A DNA stretch of 39,251 nt, from contig JAVBOV010000049.1 of the NCBI GenBank assembly GCA_031550205.1, positions 1-39,251 of the forward strand, in the 5' to 3' direction. Positions 22,338 to 31,300 of the stretch are shown here, piece after piece (positions within the stretch are counted from its first letter, which is position 1; each line of letters begins with the position of its first letter). The notes beneath the pieces are model-generated. The model made no database searches and was not told where the DNA came from. It saw only the letters and a list, made by a program, of their open reading frames with translations. The position numbers and the translations under genes are program-made. The DNA comes from JAVBOV01 sp031550205 (GTDB lineage Bacteria; Pseudomonadota; Alphaproteobacteria; RF32; CAG-239).

Positions 22338-22742
22338 ATGAAACTGGTTGCTGCTTGTCTGTGCGGAGTCAATTGTAGGTACAATGGCACAAATAAACTG
22401 AATAACGAAATTTCCATAATGGTTGCACAAGGCAAAGCTGTTCCCGTCTGCCCGGAGCAAATGGCAGGACTGCCAACACCCAGAGAGGCTTGCGAACGCA
22501 ACGGAAACAGAGTCTTATCCGCAACCGGAAAAGATTATACCGAGCATTTCAGCAAAGGCGCAAGAGAAGTTCTAAATCTTGCCATAAACATAAATGCAAC
22601 TGAGTTCATCGGTAAAAACAAAAGCCCGTCCTGTGGTGTCGGAACAATGTACGACGGCACATTCAGCGGCAAATTAATTTCCGGCAGCGGAGTTACGGCC
22701 GAGCTGCTAAAAAAGAACGGCATTAAAGTCCGTAGTTTGTAA
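22338..22742 (+). CDS. DUF523 (TudS-like) protein
   Basis: 134 residues. The pattern AACLCGVNCRYNG at the start, VPVCPEQMAGLPTPREACE in the middle and IGKNKSPSCGVG later is that of DUF523. Members such as TudS hold an iron-sulfur cluster on the conserved cysteines and remove sulfur from thiouracil; the three cysteine-bearing motifs are intact here. The GGAGCG ribosome binding site is reasonable. It is the last gene of the ldh row, ten bases after ftsY, and convergent with the NUDIX gene. The desulfurase role is inference from the family. Confidence 0.88.
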   Translation: MKLVAACLCGVNCRYNGTNKLNNEISIMVAQGKAVPVCPEQMAGLPTPREACERNGNRVLSATGKDYTEHFSKGAREVLNLAININATEFIGKNKSPSCGVGTMYDGTFSGKLISGSGVTAELLKKNGIKVRSL

Positions 22743-22748
22743 AATATA

Positions 22749-23183
22749 TTACTTCAAACCCCTCAAATAACCATCTACATGCTCACTAGTAATGTATTGA
22801 TGATAATCACACATCAAAGGCTGCGGCAGCTTGTTCCAGTCATCATACCACTTCAGGCTCTCACACTTGTGTGGCTCCATAACTTTCGGCTCGCCGCTTT
22901 CAAGCTTAGCCGCCAAAATCACCGCCACCGAATGTTTGCTTTCCTTAGGAAATACCGTGTTAACAACACCAAGCACCTTAATATTAGAAATCGTCACTCC
23001 CAATTCTTCCTGAATTTCTCTGACCGCTGTTTCTTCAAAGCTCTCTCCAAATTCCATCCACCCGCCGGGCACCGCATATGTTCCCGTCGCATGCTCAGAA
23101 TTTCTTTTCATCATCAAAAACTGCTTTTTATCATTAAACAAAAGCACCCCGCAACCGGTCAAAACCGGGTTTTTCGCTGCCAT
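22749..23183 (-). CDS. NUDIX hydrolase
   Basis: 144 residues from the ATG at 23183, which follows AAGGAG by six bases; six further residues upstream are unlikely. The NUDIX box is complete: G-x5-E-x7-R-E-I-x-E-E-L-G-V in GWMEFGESFEETAVREIQEE. The start LTGCGVLLFNDKKQFLMMKR and the PGG before the box fit nucleoside diphosphate-type substrates such as those of MutT relatives, but the substrate cannot be told. The end (DDWNKLPQPL...) resembles dinucleotide and nucleotide-triphosphate cleaners with a trailing helix. Single gene, convergent with DUF523. Confidence 0.92.
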   Translation of the reverse strand: MAAKNPVLTGCGVLLFNDKKQFLMMKRNSEHATGTYAVPGGWMEFGESFEETAVREIQEELGVTISNIKVLGVVNTVFPKESKHSVAVILAAKLESGEPKVMEPHKCESLKWYDDWNKLPQPLMCDYHQYITSEHVDGYLRGLK

Positions 23184-23206
23184 AACAATCTCCTTATGCA
23201 TTTTTT

Positions 23207-23248
23207 ACATATCTACCATCATACTTGACATATCTACCATCATACTTG
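23207..23248. repeat. 21-bp direct repeat, two units
   Basis: ACATATCTACCATCATACTTG occurs twice in tandem. Each unit junction makes a TTGACA (23225-23230 and 23246-23251), so the duplication creates two -35-like hexamers upstream of the HigA-like gene. Confidence 0.85.
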
Positions 23249-23272
23249 ACATCATCAACAAAATGCAATAGC

Positions 23273-23312
23273 TTATTTCTAGGTCGCAGGTCGACCGACG
23301 ACCTAGAAATAA
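23273..23312. promoter_or_regulatory. 40-bp near-perfect palindrome, likely operator
   Basis: TTATTTCTAGGTCG and CGACCTAGAAATAA are perfect inverted arms, with GGTCGACC palindromic at the centre. It lies just after the TTGACA hexamer at 23246 and 54 bases before the HigA-like start codon, where an autoregulatory operator would sit. It could instead be a hairpin repeat. Confidence 0.6.
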
Positions 23313-23365
23313 ACACATAACTATAAATCGGCATAAATTCAAAAAACAATCTCAGGAAAAATCCC

Positions 23366-23686
23366 ATGAAAGATTCTTTTAAAATAGATCCAAAAATCGA
23401 AAATCAGGGTGTAAAAGAAATCAAACGTCTTCTTCACAAACACAGCATGTTACCTCTGCATCTCGCCCAATGCATCAACGTTCAATCTATCCGCACCTAT
23501 GAGATCTTAAACAACAAACGCCGCATCACCGCCGACACCGATCTCCGCCTTTGCAAGTTTTTCGAGCTCAAAGAAGGTCACTTTCTAAAACTTCAAACCG
23601 AATATGATTTGGCCTTAACAAAGGCAAATTTGTCTGCTAAACTGGCCAAAATTAAAACCATTAGAGAAACCGCAATCAAGTGTTAG
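23366..23686 (+). CDS. HigA-like helix-turn-helix regulator without toxin partner
   Basis: 106 residues. The helix-turn-helix region (about 27-58) and the stretch NNKRRITADTDLRLCKFFEL, then FLKLQTEYDLALTKANL, follow the HigA/addiction-module antidote pattern (NGKRxITADTALRLAxxFG...FWLNLQxxYDL). The usual small toxin gene higB would lie just upstream or downstream, but upstream is only the repeat and palindrome region and downstream is xseA, whose GTG start overlaps this stop. So it is either an orphan antitoxin or a regulator that has been recruited. Ribosome binding site AGGAAA is present. Autoregulation through the palindrome at 23273-23312 is plausible. Confidence 0.82.
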   Translation: MKDSFKIDPKIENQGVKEIKRLLHKHSMLPLHLAQCINVQSIRTYEILNNKRRITADTDLRLCKFFELKEGHFLKLQTEYDLALTKANLSAKLAKIKTIRETAIKC

Positions 23687-25140
23687 ACACCCGCCCCGCA
23701 GATTATGAATTTTCCGTCACGGAAATTTCCCAAACCATAAAAAACCTTGTTGAAACCGCTTTTAACAAGGTGAAAATCCGCGGCGAAATTTCCTCTTGCA
23801 AAAGAGCCGATTCCGGCCACTATTACCTTGCCTTAAAAGATGAGAACACCAAGATAGACGCCGTTGTCTGGAAAGGCGTTGCCGCAAATTTAAAAACCAA
23901 ACCCGAAGACGGTTTGGAGGTCATCATCACCGGCCGCATCACCACTTTTCCCGGCAAATCATCTTACCAGGTGGTGATTGAACAAATGGAAGTTGCCGGC
24001 CTCGGCGCCCTCTTAAAACTTCTTGAAGAACGCAAAAAAAAGTTCGAAGCCGAAGGTCTGTTTGACCAAAAATATAAAAAGAAAATCCCCTACCTGCCGC
24101 AAACCATCGGCGTCATAACCTCGCAAAGCGGTGCCGTCATCCGCGACATCATCCACCGCATCTCCGACCGCTTCCCCAGCCATATCCTGCTCTGGCCAAC
24201 GCCGGTTCAGGGCGAAGGCGCCGCCGAAAAAATCGCCGCCGCCATTGAAGGCTTCAACAGCTTACCTAAAAAAGAAACAAAAAGCCAACTAGAAGAAAAA
24301 TATCAAGTAGAATTTGGGTTTAGTGAGGCAGATGGAAGCAAAACACGGAGCACAGAAGCGGAGTGTACACAATTAGTACATGAGCATTCGAGCACCGGAT
24401 TTTGCAATCAGATGCCCAATAAAACCAAATTATACAAACCCGATGTCTTAATCATCGCCCGCGGCGGCGGCTCTCTTGAAGACCTTTGGTGCTTTAATGA
24501 AGAAGTTGTGATTCGCGCCGTTTTCAAATCCCAAATTCCCATCATCTCCGCCGTCGGCCACGAAACCGACACCATGCTGATTGATTATGTCTCTGACCTC
24601 CGCGCTCCAACTCCAACCGGCGCCGCCGAATTTGCTGTTCCGGTCAAAGCCGAGCTTGAAGCATCGCTGGCCACCACCCAAAGCCGCATGAAATCTTCCA
24701 TCAACCGCTATTTTGAAATCCGCAAAAACAAGCTTGAAGGCTTAAGCCGCGGCATCCCCAATCTCTCCAAAATCTTGCTTGAAGCCGAACAAAAACTCGA
24801 CGATAAACTCGAACGCTTAAAGCTAAGCTTTAAAAATTTATTGCAAAACAAACACAATTATCTTGAAAAAATTCCGCTAAAACCTTTTTATATCTTAAAT
24901 ATTTTTGAAAAAAAGAAAGATTATTTAAACAATTTATCGGCTAGACTGGATTCGCTCTCGATTGAAAATGTTTTGAAAAGAGGCTTCGCCTGGGTTAAAG
25001 ATGAAAAGCAAAAAACCATATACAATCTGGAGCAGGCCAAACGCGCAAATAATTTGGAAATAAACTTTTATGACGGAAAAATTAAAACCTACCCTAAAAA
25101 ACCTTCTCCTCAGCTTGATCTGTTTGATTCCGCTGACTAG
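23680..25140 (+). CDS. xseA: Exodeoxyribonuclease VII large subunit with in-frame insertion
   Basis: 486 residues. XseA with XseB degrades single-stranded DNA. The OB-fold (FSVTEISQTIKNLVE..., KIRGEISSCKRADSGHYYLALKDENTKIDAVVW) is followed by the catalytic domain: IGVITSQSGAVIRDI, PTPVQGEGAAEKIAAAI, PDVLIIARGGGSLEDLW, FNEE and VGHETD, then LRAPTPTGAAEFAVP and a coiled coil. Between LP (196) and KPDVL (253) normal proteins have only a few residues; here about 50 are inserted, of which 210-252 come from a 129-bp palindromic element at 24307-24435. The frame is kept. The start is GTG, overlapping the HigA-like stop. Confidence 0.95.
   Translation: MLDTRPADYEFSVTEISQTIKNLVETAFNKVKIRGEISSCKRADSGHYYLALKDENTKIDAVVWKGVAANLKTKPEDGLEVIITGRITTFPGKSSYQVVIEQMEVAGLGALLKLLEERKKKFEAEGLFDQKYKKKIPYLPQTIGVITSQSGAVIRDIIHRISDRFPSHILLWPTPVQGEGAAEKIAAAIEGFNSLPKKETKSQLEEKYQVEFGFSEADGSKTRSTEAECTQLVHEHSSTGFCNQMPNKTKLYKPDVLIIARGGGSLEDLWCFNEEVVIRAVFKSQIPIISAVGHETDTMLIDYVSDLRAPTPTGAAEFAVPVKAELEASLATTQSRMKSSINRYFEIRKNKLEGLSRGIPNLSKILLEAEQKLDDKLERLKLSFKNLLQNKHNYLEKIPLKPFYILNIFEKKKDYLNNLSARLDSLSIENVLKRGFAWVKDEKQKTIYNLEQAKRANNLEINFYDGKIKTYPKKPSPQLDLFDSAD
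24307..24435. repeat. Palindromic element with GTAC core, in-frame copy in xseA
   Basis: 129 bp, 43 codons. The left arm GTAGAATTTGGGTTTAGTGA...GCAAAACACGG...GTGTAC matches the complement of the right arm, GTATAATTTGGTTTTATTGG...GCAAAATCCGG...CATGTAC. The centre is GTGTAC-ACAATTA-GTACATGAGC. As protein it gives QLVHEHSSTG, alike to TLVHEHLSIG in the ldh copy. Confidence 0.88.
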
Positions 25141-25918
25141 CCCCGCCTTTTCTTTTGAAACCTGCGGAACTCCGGCTCAGGGTAAAATTGTTCAAATATC
25201 TTCGCCCCAAACCGCTCAAATCATCTTTCAGAAAAAAACCTACCTGCCAACCAAAGATGGCAATTTCATCATCGCTTTTTCTCGCGATGAAAGCAAAAAA
25301 CAATTGCTCACTTTAATCAATAAAGACGGCAAAAAACAAAAGCAGGAAATAAAAATTGCCGCAACCAAATGGGATATCCAAGACATCAAAGGCCTGCCGC
25401 AAAAAAAAGTGACGCCGGCCAAAACCGATGAAACCGCAATTAAGCGCGAACAAACCGACGTCCGCCAAGCACTGTTAAACGGCGCCTCCAAAAACTTTTG
25501 GCAAAAAGGTTTTGTTGAACCGGTAGAAGGCCGCATCAGCGGCAACTTCGGCGGCCAGCGCATTATGAACGGCGAGAAAAGAAACCCGCACCTCGGCGCC
25601 GACATCGCCGCCTTGGAGGGAACTGAAATCAAAGCCGCTTCAGACGGCGTGGTCAAACTTGCCGGGCTCGATTATTTTTATTCCGGAAATGTGGTCATAA
25701 TCGACCATGGCTTCGAACTTTTCACCATATATGCCCACATGAAAGACCTTAAGGTAAAACCCGGCCAAAAAATTAAAAAAGGCCAAGTCATCGGAACAGT
25801 CGGCAAAACCGGCCGCGCCACCGGCGCGCACCTGCACTGGGGGGCTTCCTTAAATAACGTGCGTTTTGACCCATATTCATTATTAAACCTAACTAAAAAT
25901 TGCATTCAAGAAAGATAA
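25070..25918 (+). CDS. M23 family (LytM) metallopeptidase
   Basis: 282 residues. A signal peptide (to about residue 28, SPAFS) leads to a periplasmic protein with a polar linker (90-135) and a C-terminal LytM domain. The zinc ligands are H174 and D178 (NPHLGADIAA) and H256 of HLH (254-256); H223 in YAHM is the other catalytic histidine. It is therefore a predicted peptidoglycan endopeptidase rather than an inactive EnvC/NlpD type. The start overlaps xseA by 71 bases, and uppP follows after four bases, so all three share a transcript. Confidence 0.93.
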   Translation: MTEKLKPTLKNLLLSLICLIPLTSPAFSFETCGTPAQGKIVQISSPQTAQIIFQKKTYLPTKDGNFIIAFSRDESKKQLLTLINKDGKKQKQEIKIAATKWDIQDIKGLPQKKVTPAKTDETAIKREQTDVRQALLNGASKNFWQKGFVEPVEGRISGNFGGQRIMNGEKRNPHLGADIAALEGTEIKAASDGVVKLAGLDYFYSGNVVIIDHGFELFTIYAHMKDLKVKPGQKIKKGQVIGTVGKTGRATGAHLHWGASLNNVRFDPYSLLNLTKNCIQER

Positions 25919-25922
25919 ATTC

Positions 25923-26741
25923 ATGAGCGAACTAAACATCCTTCTTCTCTCCATTCTCCAAGGTATGACCGAATTTTTGCCCATCAGCTCTTCCGGTCAT
26001 TTAATCTTGTTTTCAAAATTCACTTCCTTCCCCGACCAGGGCTTAGGCTTGGACACCGCCGTGCACATCGGCTCCATTTTGGCCGTAATCATCTACTTCC
26101 ATAAAGAAATTTTAACCATCATCCAATCTTTGTTCAAAACCAAATTTGCCTTCAGCTTCAAAAATTATGGCAACCGCATGTTCTGGCTAATCTTCATTGC
26201 CACCATTCCCGCGCTCATCGCCGGCCTTTGTTTAAAGTTTTACGGCACCGAGTGGCTGCGCGATTCCCGCATCATCGGCTGGACCATCTTAAGCTTCGGT
26301 ATAATCCTCTATGTTGCCGACAATGTCGGCATGACCATCAGAAAAACCGAACATCTGGGAATTTTGGACGCCCTGCTTATCGGATTCGCCCAATGCTTGG
26401 CCTTAATCCCCGGCACCTCGCGCTCCGGCATCACCATTTCCATGGGGCGTTTTTTAGGACTGGAAAGAAGAGAAGCCGCCAAATTTTCCATGCTGCTCTC
26501 GATTCCCACCATTGCCGCCGCCGGCGTTTTGGTCGGGCTTGAAATGTACCAGCAGCAAAATTTCCAAGAGCTTTTATATTGCGCTCACGGCATTGCATAT
26601 TCTTTTGTGGCCTCAATCTTAGCCATATATATCATGATGTGGTGGCTCAAAGAATACACATTCCTTCCCTTTGTCATTTACCGCGTTTTATTAGGCGGAT
26701 ACCTGCTGCTTGATTCATACGGTTATTTAAAAGGCTGGTAA
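25923..26741 (+). CDS. uppP: Undecaprenyl-diphosphate phosphatase
   Basis: 272 residues. UppP (BacA) recycles the lipid carrier for cell wall and LPS sugars in the inner membrane. The conserved blocks are QGMTEFLPISSSGHLIL near the start, and PGTSRSGITISMGRFLGLER in the middle, with about seven membrane segments. Length is normal. It follows the M23 peptidase gene directly, so a cell wall turnover gene and a carrier recycling gene are together. Confidence 0.97.
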   Translation: MSELNILLLSILQGMTEFLPISSSGHLILFSKFTSFPDQGLGLDTAVHIGSILAVIIYFHKEILTIIQSLFKTKFAFSFKNYGNRMFWLIFIATIPALIAGLCLKFYGTEWLRDSRIIGWTILSFGIILYVADNVGMTIRKTEHLGILDALLIGFAQCLALIPGTSRSGITISMGRFLGLERREAAKFSMLLSIPTIAAAGVLVGLEMYQQQNFQELLYCAHGIAYSFVASILAIYIMMWWLKEYTFLPFVIYRVLLGGYLLLDSYGYLKGW

Positions 26742-26758
26742 TTTGGTTTAAAATAGGT

Positions 26759-26764
26759 TATAAT
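26759..26764 (+). promoter_or_regulatory. -10 hexamer TATAAT
   Basis: A perfect TATAAT lies 32 bases before the start codon of the small gene at 26796. The -35 at the right distance (TGGTAA) is poor. Confidence 0.45.
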
Positions 26765-26795
26765 GCCCTCATAAACTTTAGAGGAGTATATCGTC

Positions 26796-26978
26796 ATGGA
26801 TAAAAAACTTTATCTGAAAGTACTTGAAATGAACCATGCTCAATTAAACTCCCATGCCAAGCCTGAAAACAACCACTTATGGCAGGGCATGCTTAAGGTG
26901 GAGGCTCTTAAAAAAGAAGAGAGCAGGAAAAAAGAACAGTTGTTAAGAAACAACCTCCACTCATTGAGCAAATTTTAA
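26796..26978 (+). CDS. Small hypothetical cytoplasmic protein
   Basis: 60 residues, mostly helical and charged (KVEALKKEESRKKEQLLRNNLHSL). No family was recognised and no signal or membrane segment is present. GAGGAG precedes the ATG by nine bases and a TATAAT lies upstream. The next gene starts at the base after its stop codon, so the two are a pair. The terminator at 27327 ends the transcript. Confidence 0.6.
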   Translation: MDKKLYLKVLEMNHAQLNSHAKPENNHLWQGMLKVEALKKEESRKKEQLLRNNLHSLSKF

Positions 26979-27326
26979 ATGCAATTTTACAAGCCGCTTT
27001 TTTTCATCGCCGCCCTTTGCTTTGTCAATCAGGCATTAGCGGGCGTACAGTTCATCATGGACACGGAAAACGCAGCTCCTGCCGACGGTGGTTCTTACAG
27101 CTCCTCTCGCAGCTCAACCTTTGATTCCAGAACCAGCTGCTTAAAAGAAGGCTACACCATAACCTCCTGCCAAGACGGTCTGGTTCTTTCCGGCCTCTGC
27201 CCCTACCAAGACGGCTATTATTCCGACTGCTGTGAAGAAGGCTACGTCTACACCAAACAAGAATGCTATGAAATGAAAAGAACCCCCAGCCAAGACACCT
27301 GCGCCGGACTTTACTTCTGCGAATAG
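26979..27326 (+). CDS. Small cysteine-rich secreted protein, unknown
   Basis: 115 residues. A signal peptide (FIAALCFVNQALA, cleavage before Gly22) and a mature part with about ten cysteines in 94 residues: SCLKEGYTITSC, LCPYQDGYYSDCCEEGYVY, QECYEM, DTCAGLYFCE. Two halves show the pattern C-x-x-G-Y, suggesting an internal repeat. The cysteines probably form disulfides in the envelope or outside the cell, where the DsbA-family protein at 6322 could act. No known family was recognised. It starts directly after the gene at 26796. Confidence 0.65.
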   Translation: MQFYKPLFFIAALCFVNQALAGVQFIMDTENAAPADGGSYSSSRSSTFDSRTSCLKEGYTITSCQDGLVLSGLCPYQDGYYSDCCEEGYVYTKQECYEMKRTPSQDTCAGLYFCE

Positions 27327-27354
27327 AAAAACCCGCTTAACAAGCGGGTTTTTT
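27327..27354. terminator. Rho-independent terminator
   Basis: AAAAACCCGCTT-AAC-AAGCGGGTTTTTT is a perfect stem with runs on both sides, directly after the stop of the cysteine-rich gene. It can also serve the leftward galU-like gene. Confidence 0.9.
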
Positions 27355-27363
27355 CTTCAATCA

Positions 27364-27392
27364 GAAATCTAAAATCCAAAATCCAAAATCTT
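27364..27392. repeat. AAAATC tract overlapping the galU-like 3' end
   Basis: AATCTAAAATCCAAAATCC repeats here, and the last codons of the galU-like gene (ILDFGF-stop) are made of it. It is related to tracts at 16079-16111 and 17099-17159. Confidence 0.65.
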
Positions 27393-28256
27393 CTTGCAAT
27401 ATTCTCTCATCTCTTTATCTTCCATCAAAACCAATTTCATGTTGGCTTTTTCCAAATCCTTGTTGGTTCCGCAGTCAAGACGCATCACGTCGCAAAGAAC
27501 GCCGGTCAGCTTCACGCCCTTTTGGCAGGCAAAGTGCAGAGCATCGGTCAGGTTAATCTCGCCGTTGTTTCCGGCCTTAGCCAACGGCAGATAATCCATA
27601 ATCACGTTCGGCAGAATATACGGCCCCATTGATGCATAAGTTGAGGGAATTGCATCAATCTTCGGCTTTTCAATAATATCTTTTGCCCTGACAATATTTC
27701 CGTCTCTGGTCGCATCAATAAAGGCGCCGTACCTTACCATCTCCTCTTTGGGAAACTCCATAATGTTCTCAACAATTCCGCCTTCTTTTTCATAAACCTC
27801 AACCAGCTGCTTTAAAATGCCTTTGTCGGTTTTCTTAATATAAACGTCATCAACCCACATCACCATAAAGTCGCGCTTGCCGACAATTTCTTTGGCCATC
27901 AGCACCGCGTGACCGTTGCCGTGCGGCACACTCTGTTCGGCAAAAGAAAACTTCATTCCTTTGGGAATAATGCTTTCAACCAGCTCCAGCAAATCAAGCT
28001 TGTTTTTTTCCTTCAAGTGGTTTTCCAGCCACGGATAAGGCGCATAATATTTTTCAAACAAGTCTTTACAAGACTGGTCGCTGTAAATAAACACAATTTC
28101 CTTAACGCCAACCTCAGCGCAGGCATCAACCGCATATTGAATAATCGGCTTGCTGTTCAGGTTCAAAAAACCTTTGTGAAGAACTTTGGTGGTGGGCAAA
28201 TTTCTGGTGGATAGTCCGGCAACTGGCAAAATGCAAACTTCTGGCTTGGCAAACAT
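27369..28256 (-). CDS. UTP-glucose-1-phosphate uridylyltransferase-like protein
   Basis: 295 residues, the usual GalU length. The nucleotide-binding start ILPVAGLSTRNLPTTK and the later KPIIQYAVDACAEVGVKEIVFI follow GalU, as do QSVPHGNGHAVLMAKE and the D-D motif in WVDDVYI. Where GalU has the P-K-E-M segment, this protein has H-K-G-F-L-N-L, so it is a divergent member and could use another sugar. A role in UDP-glucose for cell-surface glycans is likely. The stop region runs into a simple repeat (ILDFGF). It stands just downstream of the AsmA gene on the same strand. Confidence 0.85.
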   Translation of the reverse strand: MFAKPEVCILPVAGLSTRNLPTTKVLHKGFLNLNSKPIIQYAVDACAEVGVKEIVFIYSDQSCKDLFEKYYAPYPWLENHLKEKNKLDLLELVESIIPKGMKFSFAEQSVPHGNGHAVLMAKEIVGKRDFMVMWVDDVYIKKTDKGILKQLVEVYEKEGGIVENIMEFPKEEMVRYGAFIDATRDGNIVRAKDIIEKPKIDAIPSTYASMGPYILPNVIMDYLPLAKAGNNGEINLTDALHFACQKGVKLTGVLCDVMRLDCGTNKDLEKANMKLVLMEDKEMREYCKKILDFGF

Positions 28257-28322
28257 TATCGGCTCCTGATTTTGTTATTTTTTATGCCGACAATGCTACC
28301 ATATAAAAATGATAAATCAAGC

Positions 28323-31300
28323 CTAATCTCTCTTAATTGAGCCGCTGGCCTCAAGTGAATCGCCCTCAATTTCTCTTAATAAAGGCACATTTTCGTCCGC
28401 TTCTTCCGCCGGCATCTCTTCGCCGCGGTCAACCTCTTCTTCAAAAACGGCCTCTTCCAGCGGAATATCGGTGCTTTCCATAGCACCTATAAACTTCGGC
28501 TTATCACCTGAAAAATCCAAAACCGGAAGCTTTTCACCCTCAATCTCTTCCTCTACTTTTTCAATTTCTTCAATATCTCTGGTCACCGTAATTTCTTTGG
28601 CTTTGCTCACAACCGATATTTTCCCCGTATTTTCCTCAATTTTCTTTTGCTGTTCTTCTTCAGCCCTGCGGTTATAAAAAACATTTTCCTCGGATGTAAC
28701 CTTTTGTTCCATATACTTCAAAAGCGCGTCAATATCGGCATATAAAACCTCCTGCTCCTTAACGCTCTTGTCCAGCATATTCTTCACATCCGTTGCAAAC
28801 TCTTCCAGCTTCACCCAATCTGAAGTGTTCTGCATAAAGATATAATCCTTCATAACCTTCGCATTAATCCTGTCCAAAGTCAAAAGCGTGTTATCAATAT
28901 TCTCTTTTAAGGTAACAACCCCATTATCCTGCTCCGGACTATAAGCGGTCTTAATCACCAAAAGCCTTTTCGGATATACATTGTAAGCGTCTCTATATTG
29001 AGCCGTCTTGGTTTTTGCCTCATTATAAACATTGGCAATTTTATTATAATTGTCATTAATCCTAATCTTCACATCCTGCGCATAAACCAAATTTATCTCT
29101 TCAGGCAGTTTGTTAACCGCTGCTTCCAGTTTGTTGTTTTCCTCGCTTAAAAATTTTGGCAGGCTCTCATCAAAATCAATCGTTGTTCCTGCCGCCAAAA
29201 TTTTCTGAACATCTTCAAACGCCTTATTAACATCCACCTTCAAACTGTTATAACGGTTGATAATTCTGGCATCCTGAGCCAAAGCGCTTTTCTCCTCCAA
29301 AAGCACAATAACCTCTTTTTGCAGTTTGTCTTTTAAATCCTGAGCCCTTTGCTGCTCCTTATCCATCAGAGCTTTCAAGTTTTCCGCTCTTTTCATTTCG
29401 GCATTTTTCTCATCTTCTGCAACTTTGGCCCAGTGTGAATCATAAATTTTGGTAATATCCGCCACATTAACCACAACCTGCGGAGCAATCATCGGCCCGC
29501 TCATTGCAATATAAAACGGCGGAATGTTTTTCAAATCTTCAAACCTGACTTCCAGATTAGCATTCATATCCCACGTATTAAGACTTCCCTTGTTTTGAAA
29601 ATTAACTTTTAAATTCGAAGACTCAAAGTTAACATTTTTAAATGCATATTCTGAGTTCGCCGCCTCAATTTCTCCGCTGACTTTTTCAAAATAAGTTTCT
29701 CCGGAACTAACATTATCGCTCACCAGCTGATAAAAGCCTTCGGAGCGGTCTCTGGTCTTTAAATCTGCGCGGATTGCTTCCAAATTCCAACCTTTAACCC
29801 TGGGCTTCTTAATCGCAAAATCAAGCTTGGCGTTCAAACCCAAAACCATATCTTCAATGGAATTAATTGATGTATCAAAAGTAATCCTGCCGTCCATTAA
29901 ACCTGAACGAATGCCGAATTTTTTGCCAGACCATTTCTCCTCATTAATAAACTGCTCAGAAAACTCCAGATTCCCCTTTAAAGAAGGCTTATCAAGCATA
30001 TTTGCTTCCAGGCTTCCCCAAACCTCCCCATGATTATACAGCGCCTTAATATCTGAAAACTTGGCAACCCCGTCTTTTAAGACCACATCAAAAGAAGCGT
30101 CTTTAAATTCGTCATGCTTATAAGAAAGCGAGCCGAAAGAAAACTTTCCCTTCAAATCAAATTTATTATAAAACTTATAATCAATCTTAGCCTTGTCAAA
30201 AAACGGCTTGGCAATAAAATCTCCCTTTTCCGTGTTTGTCGGTCTGAACAAAACTCTGTCTTCCGTCGCGGCATCTTTATACATAAAGCGGTCAAGTTCC
30301 AGCTTGTTCACCACCAAATTCGTCAAAACATTGGGCCTGGCTCCGGTTGCATCATACACTGCCGCTCCCTGAAAATTATTGGCGCCGATGCTCAAATTAA
30401 GCTTGGAAGCCTTAAACTTATCTGCCGCACCCACAAACTCGGTCTTCATGGCAAACATGCCAAGCGTGAACACTGCCGGAGAATATGGATAATTAAGCGC
30501 ATTCATCATCTTAATAAAATCCGGTGCCTTAACCTCCAAATTTCCGTTTAAATAAGCCTTGCCCGCGCGAATAATCACATCCCCCTTAAACGCCGTGTCA
30601 ATGTTGCCTATTTTTGAGTTGCCCTGCCAGAAAAACTTTTCCAAATCTCCGCTGATAACACCGTCTGAAACCCAGGTTTTCAAGTCTTTCAAATTAATAT
30701 CCGGCATTTTAACCGCCAGCTTATTAAACAGCGGCACAACATCCTGCACCAAAACACTATACTGAAGATTATCCAAAACCGGCTTGTTCCCGAAACCGCT
30801 GATTTTTCCCTTAGCATTAATATTTGCACCGGAAACACCGTTAACCTGCAAATTGCTTATTTCCATATTGCCGTTTTTCAAATCAAAAAACATTTCCATG
30901 TTTTCAAACGGAATGTTTTCATAAATCCCCAAGCCGAGCTTAATGTTTGCCCTCATGTCAAAATCATTAAGCACCGCCAGTTTTTTGAAGCGATACTCCA
31001 TGCGTTCGGCAAAACTTTTCTGCTGCTCTTCCTGCGGCAGCACCTGAACATAATTGTCAAAATTAACCGCATCGCTTTCCAAAGACAGGAAAACATTATT
31101 GCGGTTTCCCCTGATAATTCCCGCTTCGCCTTTTAGAGATGTTTTATCAAGAAAAACCTCCAGCGGAGAAATTTTAATTGTTTTCAAATTGCCGTCAAGC
31201 TTAAAGCTGACCGAGCCTCTTTTATATGTGGCGTCATTAATCTTCGGAACATCAAACCCCAGCCAGGCCAAAAACTTGGTGGCATCTGCGGTTGATGCCG

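Noticed and set aside
23207..23248. Possible CRISPR
   Set aside because: Only two contiguous 21-bp units with no spacers between and no cas genes in the window.
23366..23686. Complete HigBA toxin-antitoxin pair
   Set aside because: No toxin-like frame lies next to it on either strand.
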